Of a stretch of 57,871 bases of DNA, positions 1 to 8,821 are shown in pieces. The position numbers were made by a program, and so were the translations under genes. This DNA comes from JAFDZV01 sp966128725 (GTDB lineage: Bacteria > Bacteroidota > Ignavibacteria > OLB7): the NCBI GenBank assembly GCA_966128725.1, contig CBHYLN010000011.1, forward strand, positions 1-57,871, written 5' to 3'. Position 1 is the first letter of the stretch, and each line of letters begins with the position of its first letter. The notes beneath the pieces are model-generated. The model did not search any database. It saw only the letters and a list, made by a program, of their open reading frames with translations, and had not been told where the DNA came from.

Positions 1-582
1 CCGGTGAAGGCTTGTGTCCGTCGTGGCGCATCGATCGATCTGGTGCTCGAGCGCGGCCGGGAGAACCGTTCGCAGTTCGTCTTCGCAACGGCCCGGGGTC
101 GAGAGGTGATCTTCTGGCAGAGTGCTCGCACGGCGAAGCAGGCCAGGCCCGCGGTGGCGGTGCCCACTGCCCGTGCGTCGGGGCGCGTGCTGGAGATCGC
201 TGTCGACAGCCACGAGCGCTACCCGTGGACGTTCGCCGCGCAGCAGGCGACGACTCGCCGTCAGGCATTGCCCGCCGGCGACTATGCGGTCACCGTCGAT
301 GGTCGAGTCGTTGCCACGGTCGAACGCAAGAGCCTCGCCGATCTCGTCGGCACGCTCACCTCCGGCAAGCTGCGTTACCTGATGGCCGATCTCGCGACCG
401 TGCCCCGCGCCGCGCTGGTCGTCGAGGACCGCTGGTCGTCCGTCTTCAAGCTGGATCGTGTCCGGCCTTCGGTGGTCACCGAAGGGCTCGCCGAGGCACA
501 GGTGCGCTTCCCCACGGTGCCGATCGTGTTCTGCGAGACACGACAGCTCGCGCAGGAGTGGGCGTACCGGTTCCGCGGCGCC
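1..582 (+). CDS. ERCC4-type nuclease, partial, truncated at both ends
   Basis: The reading frame is open from the first bases. It encodes an ERCC4/XPF-like nuclease core: Asp68, a GDY at 92-94 and the VERKS motif at 106-110 (numbered from the GTG at base 4) match the family pattern GDY...ERKxxxD. From memory, the whole stretch resembles the ERCC4-domain proteins of Actinobacteria, including the tract ending EWAYRF at residues 185-190. Those proteins continue with a further 60-80 residues that are absent here. After base about 573 the frame stays open to 1056, but the translation becomes low-complexity and runs antisense and out of frame through unrelated genes. The 5' end lies outside the window. 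The most likely explanation is a chimeric contig end or a recent junction; a functional fusion is unlikely. Confidence 0.7.
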
Positions 583-762
583 GCGGTTGCCCAACGCGTA
601 CCCCGCGCGGCCATCCTGCAGGATCAGCAACGACTCGGTGGTGTCCGAACACGGCACGAACGTGGCGTCCAGCAGGATCTCCTCCGGATCGACCTCGTCC
701 TGCGCACGCGCCAGAGGCGGGGCACAGAGCAACAACAACAGGGCGATAACAATTGCTCGCAT
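583..762 (-). CDS. N-terminal fragment of a secreted protein (signal peptide)
   Basis: On the minus strand an ATG at 762 opens a textbook signal peptide: MRAIV, a run of leucines, then APPLARA-Q. It is followed by an acidic mature start (DEVDPEE) and a short stretch containing VPCSDTTESL. The frame stays open to the window edge. Below base about 583, however, the DNA is better explained as the plus-strand ERCC4 gene, so the true C-terminus is probably missing. The gene is divergent from dapF across a 178-base gap. The mature protein is not recognisable from the roughly 40 residues left. The 583 boundary is approximate. Confidence 0.5.
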
Positions 763-940
763 GAACGGGCGTGGGCGCGCGGGCTGCATCCCCGCGCATC
801 GGCTGTTTGTACCGTTGCGGAGCCTGCACAGGGTGTGCAAACGGGAATTGGGAAAGAAGATACAACGATCGATGGGCGAATCGAAAGGAACATGCCGGCC
901 GCTGCCCGCGAGCCATGCCCGCGGTTGTATCTTGCAAGCC

Positions 941-1792
941 ATGAGCATGCAGCATTACACGAAGATGTCGGGCGCGGGCAATACGTTCATCATGATGGAT
1001 GGCCGGGCGCTTCCGGATGGGGTGGACCTGGTTCGCCTGGCGCAACAGGCATGTGACGCCACATTGGAGCACGGCGGCGCCGACGGCTTCATCGCCGTCG
1101 ACAGCGCGGATGGCGCCGATGACTTCGTGATGCGGTATTACAATCGCGATGGCTCCACCGGCATGATGTGCGGCAACGGAGGCCGCTGCGCCGTGCGTTT
1201 CGCCGCCGATCACGGCCTGGTGCCGCATCCGGACAACATCCGATTTACCAACGCTGGTGTGCCCTACCAGGCCGCCATCACCGGGCTCGGCGTGCGGGTT
1301 GGCTTCCCCGATCCGCGGCGCTTCGTGCTTAACCGTACTCTTGCGGTAAACGGCGGCGAGCTGCGGTATCATTTCGCCGACGTTGGCACTCCGCACGCCA
1401 TCCTGTTCGTGGACGAAGCCGGCCTGGCCGCGCACGTTTCCGATGTGGACGTCGCGGCGCTGGGTGCGGCCGTACGCAACCACCCGGACTTCGCGCCCGA
1501 TGGCGCCAATGCGAACTTCGTGGAAGTACGGCCAAACGGCCAGGGCATCATCCTGCGCACCTTCGAGCGCGGCGTTGAGGCCGAAACCGGCGCATGCGGC
1601 ACGGGGGCGATCTCCTGCGCCATCGTCGCGGCCATGCGGTACGGCCTTGCAGCGCCGGTTACGGTAACCACCTCCAGCGGCGCCGAACTGCGTGTCGATT
1701 TCCGGTTTGGCGACGAAGGCGGGGTAACCGATGTGTGGCTGGAGGGCGGGGCCGATGTGATGATCGAAGGAGAGATCGAGCTGGGGGGGTGA
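941..1792 (+). CDS. dapF: Diaminopimelate epimerase
   Basis: Interconverts LL- and meso-diaminopimelate in lysine and peptidoglycan synthesis in the cytosol. The 283-residue product has the expected family length. Both active-site cysteines are present in their motifs: Cys77 in MMCGNGGR and Cys219 in GACGTG. The N-terminal substrate motif KMSGAGNTF follows the start directly, which supports the ATG at 941; an ATG two codons later is possible. The frame is open well upstream, but that part is not conserved-looking. A small inverted repeat (1855-1861 with 1869-1875) lies in the convergent gap to the next gene. It appears to be a single-gene unit. Confidence 0.96.
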   Translation: MSMQHYTKMSGAGNTFIMMDGRALPDGVDLVRLAQQACDATLEHGGADGFIAVDSADGADDFVMRYYNRDGSTGMMCGNGGRCAVRFAADHGLVPHPDNIRFTNAGVPYQAAITGLGVRVGFPDPRRFVLNRTLAVNGGELRYHFADVGTPHAILFVDEAGLAAHVSDVDVAALGAAVRNHPDFAPDGANANFVEVRPNGQGIILRTFERGVEAETGACGTGAISCAIVAAMRYGLAAPVTVTTSSGAELRVDFRFGDEGGVTDVWLEGGADVMIEGEIELGG

Positions 1793-1902
1793 TGGGGGGC
1801 TGCCAACAGATTTATTGGTGCATCAGCCATGCCTCGCCTACGGGTTGCAAACAATGTTCGCCGTCGTTGCGAACAATGATGTGTTGGACGTTGCCACCAT
1901 AG

Positions 1903-2454
1903 TTACCAGAAAACATAGGCGGGGCAAGCGTCTTCCATATGCAGACATTCCGCTACAGTTGTGTTGCCATCCGCAGCCTCACAAATCCCCGTGGCCCACG
2001 TGTCCTTCGGAGGCTTCTCGTTGGAATACCAATAAAGTGCGCAGTGGCAGACTGGCTCGCACGGTGCAGGCCCGCCGGTGACGATCTTGGCACGATAGCA
2101 GTCCGTATCGTATCCACCATCGCCGGTGTTACCGCCTCCGCCACCAAATTCATCTCCGTTGCCGAGTTGGTTACCGCGACCACCGGAACCGCCTCCCCAT
2201 CCGCCACGCCTAGGACCCCAAGGGCCACCTTCAAACCAGCTGCCGCCTCGACCGCCGCCGGGGCCACCGCCGATTCCTCCATCAGGGCCGTCGTCAAATC
2301 CGAATATTGGTCCGCTGCCAAGCCAGTCGCCAGCGCTGCCGACGCCGGCACCCCATGGCGGGGGCATAGTCTCACCCCGGGCACTTACAACACGAGGATA
2401 AAGAAATGCAAATACCATAACAGCCATGAAAATGGCCATCGAGATTTTCTTCAT
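1903..2454 (-). CDS. Glycine/tryptophan-rich secreted protein
   Basis: This 183-residue protein has a clear signal peptide (MKKISMAIF..., cleavage near VVSA-R). A central domain of about 90 residues is dominated by Gly, with Pro, Trp, Asp and Arg (repeats of the GGG, GGPGGG and GGWGGG type). The C-terminal 60 residues hold six cysteines, including CEPVCHC. A strong ribosome-binding site (AGGAGG) lies about 7 bases before the ATG. It starts 18 bases after the stop of the upstream minus-strand gene, so the two are probably co-transcribed. The family is not recognised. A flexible surface or matrix protein with a disulfide-stabilised C-terminal knot fits the composition, but this is inference. 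Confidence 0.75.
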   Translation of the reverse strand: MKKISMAIFMAVMVFAFLYPRVVSARGETMPPPWGAGVGSAGDWLGSGPIFGFDDGPDGGIGGGPGGGRGGSWFEGGPWGPRRGGWGGGSGGRGNQLGNGDEFGGGGGNTGDGGYDTDCYRAKIVTGGPAPCEPVCHCALYWYSNEKPPKDTWATGICEAADGNTTVAECLHMEDACPAYVFW

Positions 2455-2472
2455 CGCACCCTCCTGAAAACG

Positions 2473-3537
2473 CTATCGCGTAGTGATGAACTTTTGTACC
2501 GCGAGGATTCGATCCACGTTCTGAACAGTGATGAAGTAGGTTCCGTGGTCCGGGGCGCGGAAGTGCTCAGTGCGCAACGTGCTACCTCCGGGTACTGCTG
2601 GCAAAACTGTCACGACTTGCCCGTTGCTTCCATAGATCACCACTCTGGCATCGTGTTCCATGTCGCGAAAGCTGATAATTGCCTCGCCCGGCATCCCGAT
2701 TGCCGATGTAACACGGAGGTCGACGTTCTGCTCACTCGATGTGCTTCCGTTGACCGCGTCATCGATTGAGCGCTTCACCAACAAGTGATTATTATAGTCC
2801 TGCAATGCAAGCTGATATGCCGGCCTGTCCAGCACACGCGAGGCGCCGATGGTATAGGCGTCGCGGCGCGAGAAGTTGTATTGCCCCGGGCCATAGGCGA
2901 ACGCGCCCACCCCGATGAACATGGCGTGGCCGTCCATCGTTGAGGGCACAACGAACTTCATCAACCCGGCGATTGTTGATGTGCCGAACACCGAGGGGCG
3001 ACCCGGCTGCGGGCTGGGCATGATCAACATGGAATCCAGCAGCGCAATACATTGCGAATCGGCCGCGCGTACCAGGTACACAACGTAGATCAACGTGTCC
3101 AGCGAGCGATAGTCGCCGGGATCCTGAACACGGGTGATCGGGTTTGCCCACGACCACTCCTTGAAGAAACTTACGGTGTCGCCGGTGTGAACCGTGAAAT
3201 TGTCCGTTCGGCTGTTATAGTTCAGATACTCCGGTGCCGCGTTCACAACGCGCCGGTACTTCCAATGCAGAAGATTGAGTTGCTGGCCGTTCAGGGTGGG
3301 TTCGGTGAAGCGATAGAAGATGCGGCTGGTTGAATCGTAAGCCATCGAGAACGTGTACGATGCGGAGACCCGTGTGTCGTTCAGCGTATCGCCGCCGGAG
3401 TATCGATACACCCACAGCGAATCCTGGATGTGAATCCACTGATCGGGCCGGTCCCATCGATTCGAGATACGCTCCTGCGCGTGCACCACACCGGCGATGA
3501 ACAGAACCCCGAGCACAATGCTGAAAAAAGTTCGCAT
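2473..3537 (-). CDS. Secreted protein with type IX-like C-terminal sorting domain
   Basis: The chosen start (ATG at 3537) has a TGGAGG ribosome-binding site five bases upstream and gives a standard signal peptide (MRTFFSIVL..., cleavage near VHA-Q), 354 residues in all. An ATG ten codons earlier would bury the signal. The last 75 or so residues form the Por-secretion-like beta domain seen in Bacteroidota: a VVIYGSNG motif, then a GTYFITV strand and a basic end (FITTR). The middle of the protein (residues 20-270) is not recognisable. It probably leads an operon with the glycine-rich secreted protein that follows it. A surface-attached or secreted role is inferred. Confidence 0.8.
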   Translation of the reverse strand: MRTFFSIVLGVLFIAGVVHAQERISNRWDRPDQWIHIQDSLWVYRYSGGDTLNDTRVSASYTFSMAYDSTSRIFYRFTEPTLNGQQLNLLHWKYRRVVNAAPEYLNYNSRTDNFTVHTGDTVSFFKEWSWANPITRVQDPGDYRSLDTLIYVVYLVRAADSQCIALLDSMLIMPSPQPGRPSVFGTSTIAGLMKFVVPSTMDGHAMFIGVGAFAYGPGQYNFSRRDAYTIGASRVLDRPAYQLALQDYNNHLLVKRSIDDAVNGSTSSEQNVDLRVTSAIGMPGEAIISFRDMEHDARVVIYGSNGQVVTVLPAVPGGSTLRTEHFRAPDHGTYFITVQNVDRILAVQKFITTR

Positions 3538-3802
3538 ATGGCCTCCAATACGTATTCGAAACTTCAACCGAAAGAGTCAAGTAGCAAACATGTGGGGGCA
3601 GTGCAAACGTACGATACCGGCGCAGGGAATGCAACAAAAAATGCATTTGTGCAATGCTGACTGAAAGGGCTCGAACGATTGTCTGTAAAGGCTTTGGCGG
3701 CGGCACGCTCGCCTGAATTTGTAGTAGGAGCGGCGCTGGATTGTACAATTGGATTTTATCTCAACATACGGTTCATCTGTTAATGCCGGTCGCCTTTGCG
3801 CC

Positions 3803-4933
3803 CTACAACGCCGTAGCGCCGTGTTTCACCGCAAGCTGTCCGCAGGCGGCGTCGATATCCTTCCCGCTGGACGAACGCACCATCACCGTAACGCCGGCAT
3901 CCTTCAGCTTGTTGATGAACGCGTCGAACTGTTCCGGCGAGGTCGGGCGCAGCCGTGCGGAGATGCCCGTGGGTTCGGTAAACTCGATGGGGTGAAATGG
4001 GATCACGTTCACCTTGCTGGGCACCCGGCGGGTAATGCGGGCCAGCCGACGTACGTCGGCATCGGTGTCGTTCCAGCCGTCGAACAGGATGTACTCGTAC
4101 GTCACCGGCTGCCGCGTGCAGCGGTAGTAGTACTCCACTGCGTCGAGCACCTCGGAAAGCCCGAATCGGCGGTTGATCGGCATCAGCTCGCTGCGCATGC
4201 CGTTGGTGAGCGCATGCAACGACAGCGCCAGCTTCACGCGCTGGCGTTCGTCGGCCATGCGGCGGATGCCGGCCGGCAGTCCGCTTGTCGACACCGTGAT
4301 ATGCCGGGCGGCTACAAGTTCGTTTTCGGGGTCGGTGAAAATCGCCACCGCGCTGAACACGTTCTCGTAGTTCAACATCGGCTCGCCCATGCCCATGAAC
4401 ACCACGTTGGTGATCCGCTCACCTGCGGCGCGTTCAACGCCCAGAAACTGCTCCACGATTTCGCCGGCCGTCAGGTTCCGCTTCATCCGCATCGACGCGG
4501 TTGCGCAGAACTTGCAATCCAGCGGGCAGCCCACCTGCGTGGATACACAGATCGTGCGGCGCCGGGGTTCGTTCTGGTCATCGCGGGCCTCGCTGGGGAT
4601 CAGCACCGATTCGATGTTGAATCCGTCGCGCGTGCGCCACAGAAATTTGATGGTGCCGTCGGCGCTGGTCTGCGTGTCAACCAGGGCAAGGCTTCCAAGG
4701 TCGGCGCGTTGCGCAAGCTGTGCCCGCAGCTCGCGCGGCAACGACGTCATCGCCTCGAAGTCCGGCGCGCGATGCTGATAGATCCACGACGCAACCTGCC
4801 GCGCGCGATATGCCGGCGCGCCAAACGTAGCCAGCAGCGCGGCCATCTCGCCTGCGTTCATGCCAACCAGAACCGGGCGCGCGGCGGGCGCAACCTCGGC
4901 AACCGGAAGCGATATGGGGTTGTTGTCGTCCAT
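3803..4933 (-). CDS. rlmN: Dual-specificity 23S rRNA/tRNA A2-methyltransferase RlmN
   Basis: Radical-SAM enzyme that methylates C2 of A2503 in 23S rRNA and of A37 in some tRNAs. With the ATG at 4933 it has 376 residues, normal for RlmN. The cluster motif is Cys136-x3-Cys140-x2-Cys143 (GCPLDCKFC). GMGEPMLN and the conserved catalytic Cys364 near the C-terminus (DAACGQL) are present. The frame is open a further 34 codons upstream with no family similarity, so the downstream start was used. It stands alone on the minus strand, divergent from the clan CD peptidase gene. Confidence 0.96.
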   Translation of the reverse strand: MDDNNPISLPVAEVAPAARPVLVGMNAGEMAALLATFGAPAYRARQVASWIYQHRAPDFEAMTSLPRELRAQLAQRADLGSLALVDTQTSADGTIKFLWRTRDGFNIESVLIPSEARDDQNEPRRRTICVSTQVGCPLDCKFCATASMRMKRNLTAGEIVEQFLGVERAAGERITNVVFMGMGEPMLNYENVFSAVAIFTDPENELVAARHITVSTSGLPAGIRRMADERQRVKLALSLHALTNGMRSELMPINRRFGLSEVLDAVEYYYRCTRQPVTYEYILFDGWNDTDADVRRLARITRRVPSKVNVIPFHPIEFTEPTGISARLRPTSPEQFDAFINKLKDAGVTVMVRSSSGKDIDAACGQLAVKHGATAL

Positions 4934-5407
4934 CGATAATCGTACATGCCACGGGAATACATCCGCGGAGCCCCAAGATACGCACCCTTGCCCAGCGATT
5001 GCGCCGCGGTGGCCCTGCGCAACCATCATATACACCTGGTGCTAGGCGCCGGTTGGCGCTCGCCGGCCGGCCGGAATCAGGCTTCGGGATGGGGATGCAT
5101 GCCGCGTGCCCGGAACGCCCGGCGGCCGATTGCATTGTTGAGCACGGCACGCTAACTTGCGCGGGTCACTACAACAACCCAACATCAGCAACGCTGAGTT
5201 CATATCCCGTCAGGGTTCCCGGTTCGGGCGCCTCGCGCGGTGATTTGCAGGATATCCCGGTGCGGCGAACCAGCCACTGGCCGGGGACTCCGGGCGATGC
5301 GCGTCGCCACATGCGCTGTGCCACGGCCGTTTGGGGCCGGGCATGCTGCCCGCGTTGACTGGTTGTTGGTTATCACCACGGCACAACCGAAGAAGCCAGG
5401 AGGGGCG
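4934..5407. other. 474-base divergent intergenic region
   Basis: This lies between the divergent starts of rlmN and the clan CD peptidase gene and must hold both promoters. A 119-codon plus-strand frame (4999-5358) has no family features and looks like chance in high-GC DNA. I see no tRNA, riboswitch core or strong terminator. The only clear element is the AGGAGG ribosome-binding site at 5398-5403 that serves the downstream ATG. Confidence 0.4.
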
Positions 5408-6955
5408 ATGGATAAGATCATCATCACCAACGCGACGGCAATGCTCGCGAAGTATGGTCAGGAAGGATATGCGGCAATCCGTGCCGCGGTGGATCGTATC
5501 GTGGCCGCCGATGCCGGGCGTGGCCTGCGCACGGCCGTCTACGAGATCGATCAGGCTGCGCAGATGGCAACCATTGGCGCGCAACCCGTGGACAATCCCG
5601 AAAGCGCGCGGCAGAACAAGATGGCGGTGGATGCGCTGGACGAGGCCCTTGCACCGGACTACATCATGATCCTGGGGTCCACCGATGTGATACCGCATCA
5701 GGCCCTGAACAACCCGTTGTACGATGGCGCGCACGACCCCGACCGTTCCGTGCCCAGCGACCTGCCGTATGCATGCGACGCCCCGTTTGGCAACGATGTG
5801 GCCAAGTACACCGGGCCCACGCGCGTTGTGGGGCGCGTGCCGGATCTTACCGGCCATGGCGATCCGGCCTATCTGCTGGGCGTGCTGGACACCGTGGTCG
5901 GGTGGCGCTCACGCCCGCGCTCGGAATACGCGCGATACTTCGGCATCTCCGCGCAGGTGTGGGAGGATTCCTCGGCCCTGAGTCTGCTGAACGTATTCGG
6001 TTCGTCCGACGAGATGCAGATCATCCCGCCGCGCAGCCACGAGTGGTCCGTGGAGCTGCTGGCGCGCCCGGCGCACTTCATCAACTGCCACGGCGCCATC
6101 GCCAACCCCCGGTATTATGGGCAGCAGGGCGGGCGGTATCCGGTGGCGCACGATGCGCAGTACCTGAGCGCGCAGCAGCTTACCGAGGGGACTATTGTGG
6201 CGGCCGAGTGCTGCTACGGCGCGGAACTGTACAACCCGGCCATGGCCGGCGATGTGATGGGGCTGTGCAATACCTACATGGCCAAGCGGGCGTATGCGTT
6301 TTTCGGCAGCTCAACGATTGCGTACGGGCCGGCCACGGGCAATGGGTCGGCGGATTACATCTGCCAGTTCTTCCTGAACGGCGTGCTGGGCGGCGCCTCG
6401 GCCGGCCGCGCGGCCTTGACGGCGCGTCAGGAGTTCGTGCGCCGCTCTGGATTGATGGACCCTGTGGATCTGAAAACCCTGGCGCAGTTCAATCTGATGG
6501 GCGACCCATCGGTGCAGCCGGTGGAGGCCCCTGTTTCGCATGCGCTGTCGGAGGAGGGTGGCAATCCGATGCGTTCGCTGAGGCGCCACCAGCTTCGCAG
6601 CGAAGGCAAGCAGCTTGCGCGCACGATACCCGTGGCCAAGCGCGTGAAGGCCACGGCCTCGGCGGCGAAGATTGGCGATGCGGTGCAGGCGTTGATCCGG
6701 TCGTCGGCATTGGGCCAGACCAACATCCTGAGCTACAATATCCGCGGCGGGGGCTTCTCCGGCAGCGGGGCCAAGGGGTTTGCGCATGCGGGGATCGGCG
6801 CCAAGGCAGGTGCCGGCGGCGACGGCGCGGCCATCCACGTTGTGCTGGGCTCGCGCGAACCCGCCCGCGATGGCGGCGTTGGGCGCGGTGTTGCGCTGGT
6901 CGTGTGGGAGGAAAACGGCGCGGTGGTCGCCTATCGCGAACTGCATCAGCGGTGA
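5408..6955 (+). CDS. Cytosolic gingipain/caspase-fold (clan CD, C25-like) protein
   Basis: A 515-residue protein whose start is set by an AGGAGG five bases upstream. Residues 85-300 follow the family C25 layout: a first-subdomain strand with ILGSTDVIP (89-96), then SDLPY...VGRVPD (117-146), the catalytic-His motif INCHGA (His228), and the catalytic-Cys motif AAECCYGAE (Cys268 or Cys269). Known gingipains are secreted, but here there is no signal peptide and no type IX sorting domain. The last 135 residues are basic, then Gly/Ala-rich, and unrecognised. The 76-residue gene that follows is probably co-transcribed. It could be an intracellular regulated protease, in the manner of bacterial caspase-like proteins; the substrate is unknown. 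Confidence 0.75.
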   Translation: MDKIIITNATAMLAKYGQEGYAAIRAAVDRIVAADAGRGLRTAVYEIDQAAQMATIGAQPVDNPESARQNKMAVDALDEALAPDYIMILGSTDVIPHQALNNPLYDGAHDPDRSVPSDLPYACDAPFGNDVAKYTGPTRVVGRVPDLTGHGDPAYLLGVLDTVVGWRSRPRSEYARYFGISAQVWEDSSALSLLNVFGSSDEMQIIPPRSHEWSVELLARPAHFINCHGAIANPRYYGQQGGRYPVAHDAQYLSAQQLTEGTIVAAECCYGAELYNPAMAGDVMGLCNTYMAKRAYAFFGSSTIAYGPATGNGSADYICQFFLNGVLGGASAGRAALTARQEFVRRSGLMDPVDLKTLAQFNLMGDPSVQPVEAPVSHALSEEGGNPMRSLRRHQLRSEGKQLARTIPVAKRVKATASAAKIGDAVQALIRSSALGQTNILSYNIRGGGFSGSGAKGFAHAGIGAKAGAGGDGAAIHVVLGSREPARDGGVGRGVALVVWEENGAVVAYRELHQR

Positions 6956-7047
6956 GCGCGGGTCATGTGGTGATTCAGCTTCTTCTCCGCATCTTGCGCC
7001 GTGTGTTGCGCTGGCGGCATTTGTTCATCTGCATCAACGGACACGTG

Positions 7048-7278
7048 ATGGAACAGCTACGAGGGCATGTGATAAGCAAACAGTTCGCTCCGGGGAGCAA
7101 AAGCGAGCACGATGCGGTGGTGCTGGTGACCGCCGCCGGCGAATACGTACTGCGTCGCCGGCGCGGTAATCCGTTTCAGGATGATGAGCTGGATGGCCTT
7201 GTTGGGCACGAGATCGTCTGCCGAGGCGACGTCGCGGGCCACACGGTCATCATGTCCGAGTGGAGCGTGCTTGCCTGA
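7048..7278 (+). CDS. Small conserved-looking beta-rich protein, partner of the clan CD peptidase
   Basis: A 76-residue protein starting 92 bases after the peptidase gene. The sequence alternates short hydrophobic strands with polar turns (GHVISKQFAPGSKSEHDAVV, then EYVLRRRRGNPF and LVGHEIVCRGDV), which suggests a small OB- or SH3-like barrel. There is no signal peptide. I do not recognise a named family, but the well-formed strands and lack of low complexity argue for a real gene. Its position suggests a partner, inhibitor or adaptor of the upstream protease-fold protein. The start (ATG at 7048) is the first good codon before the conserved-looking part. Confidence 0.6.
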   Translation: MEQLRGHVISKQFAPGSKSEHDAVVLVTAAGEYVLRRRRGNPFQDDELDGLVGHEIVCRGDVAGHTVIMSEWSVLA

Positions 7279-7488
7279 CACGCATGCTTTCCGGCCCGTG
7301 GCAGCACCCGCCGCCGGCACTGGCAGCGCGCGCGAACATCGATATCTCCGTATTGGCGACTTGCACTCGCCTTCGTGGCGGTGTATGTTATCGGCCGTTG
7401 GTATGGTGCCGGCACGGTCCGTGCCAGGGCTTCATCCGTTGTATAGGTTCAGGGTGGTGGGAATGTTGTATAGCGGTGCCTGGAAACG

Positions 7489-7517
7489 AAAAAGCGGTGA
7501 AGGAGAACCTTCACCGC
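7489..7517 (-). terminator. Rho-independent terminator of the tRNA-Leu gene
   Basis: A perfect 10-bp stem (7494-7503 with 7508-7517) and a 4-base loop are followed on the minus strand by a run of five T (7489-7493). It sits 19 bases beyond the 3' end of the tRNA gene. Confidence 0.85.
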
Positions 7518-7536
7518 CTGACGTTGAGACTTTGGG

Positions 7537-7620
7537 TGCCCGGAACAGGAGTCGAACCTGCACGTCCATAAGGACACTACACCCTGAATATAGCGCGTCT
7601 GCCAATTCCGCCATCCGGGC
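7537..7620 (-). tRNA. tRNA-Leu (CAG anticodon)
   Basis: The minus strand gives an 84-base class II tRNA. The acceptor stem GCCCGGA pairs with TCCGGGC, and the D-arm contains GGCGGAATTGGCAGACGC. The anticodon loop is TTCAGGG (CAG) on a CTATA/TGTAG stem. The long variable arm TGTCCTTATGGACG and the T-arm GGTTCGACTCC follow. The discriminator is A, and the next bases are CCC, so the CCA tail is not encoded. Confidence 0.95.
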
Positions 7621-7692
7621 TCAAAAGGAAGGCAAATATACGCGGACTGATACACCGGTGCAATTCCGTTCTGTAAAAAAGCATTCTTCTCG

Positions 7693-8559
7693 ATGATCCG
7701 TTGTATTTGGTCGGTCGTGGTGCTGTGGTGCGTGGCGTGCGCGATCGCATCGGCACAGGAACGTGACAGTCTGCGGTATGTGGTCCAGCTCCGCAGCGGC
7801 GACAGGTTCCGGGGTAATCTGATTGGCTACACCGATTCCACCGTTACCGTTAAAACCGAGTTCGGCATTGTCACGCTTCGCAAAGCCCTTGTAAGCTCGT
7901 TTGTGGCGATAGATGGCCCGTATCATCGTCGCCCCAACCATTTCCTGATGCCCAGCGCCTCGCCAAGCGGGCCTGGCGTGTTCATCAGCGATTACGAGCT
8001 GGGCTTCCTGTATGCCGGGGTGGGGCTGGGCAACGGGGCCACGATCACCGGCGGCGCAACGTTGGTGCCGGGGTTGTCGTTGGCGTCGCAGCTGTATCAC
8101 ATGGGGCTGAAGATCACCGTTGAACGCAACCCCGATCTCGAGCTGGCTGTTGGCGCAACTTATACGATGATCACCACGGACTATCCGTACGCCCACATTT
8201 ACGCGGTTGGGACGTTGCCGCTTGGCAGTGGCCGGTATTCGGTGATGCTGTTCTATCGTGCCACGGGCGAACAGACCGCCCCGATTGCCCTGCAGTTCTT
8301 CAATCAGGATTCCACGCGCTTCACGGTGCATTACGATGGCTCGCTTGGCGCCGCGCTGGGGTTTGATGCCCCCGCGTTCGGCCGCGATGACATCATGTGG
8401 GTGGGCGAGATCTGGAACAACGACCTTTCCAAGCCGCAGAACACGGTGTCGATGCTTGGCGTGCGGGTGACCAACGAGCACCTCTCCGCCGATTTCGGCC
8501 TTGCGCTGTTCAGCGCGCCGTTTGTTGTGCCGGTTACCAGCTTCACGTGGCGATTCTGA
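7693..8559 (+). CDS. Secreted/outer-membrane protein of unknown function
   Basis: This 288-residue protein has a clear signal peptide (MIRCIWSVVVLW..., cleavage near ASA-Q). Residues 28-75 carry a small beta motif (LRSGDRFRGNLIGYTDSTVTV) like the LSm-fold stretches seen in periplasmic proteins. Residues 90-288 show regular alternation of aromatic and small residues and end in a terminal Phe (TSFTWRF). Both traits are typical of outer-membrane beta-barrels. The start lies 72 bases after the 5' end of the divergent tRNA-Leu gene. No specific family is recognised; a small barrel or porin-like role is inferred. Confidence 0.75.
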   Translation: MIRCIWSVVVLWCVACAIASAQERDSLRYVVQLRSGDRFRGNLIGYTDSTVTVKTEFGIVTLRKALVSSFVAIDGPYHRRPNHFLMPSASPSGPGVFISDYELGFLYAGVGLGNGATITGGATLVPGLSLASQLYHMGLKITVERNPDLELAVGATYTMITTDYPYAHIYAVGTLPLGSGRYSVMLFYRATGEQTAPIALQFFNQDSTRFTVHYDGSLGAALGFDAPAFGRDDIMWVGEIWNNDLSKPQNTVSMLGVRVTNEHLSADFGLALFSAPFVVPVTSFTWRF

Positions 8560-8821
8560 TCGCCGGACCGTGTTGCCGGCGTATGCAAAAATACAGCCGG
8601 AGAACGCCGATCTGTACGGCGCTCCCCGGCCTCTGCGGGGTTGTGCGACATCGCATGATATGCGCACCATGTGCGGGGATCGCGCCGCAGGCCTGAGGGA
8701 CCGTGAGGGGAGGGGAAGCGGCCCGGGCGCGATGTGTACAACGCAAATATACTAATGAAAATCATGCCCTGTCAAGCCTTTGTTTGATGGGCTTGCAGGT
8801 CGATCGAATATCGGGAATCAC

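Noticed and set aside
4934..5407. Possible cobalamin riboswitch before the clan CD peptidase gene
   Set aside because: A GCCACTGG stretch recalls part of the B12 element, but the other conserved blocks are missing.
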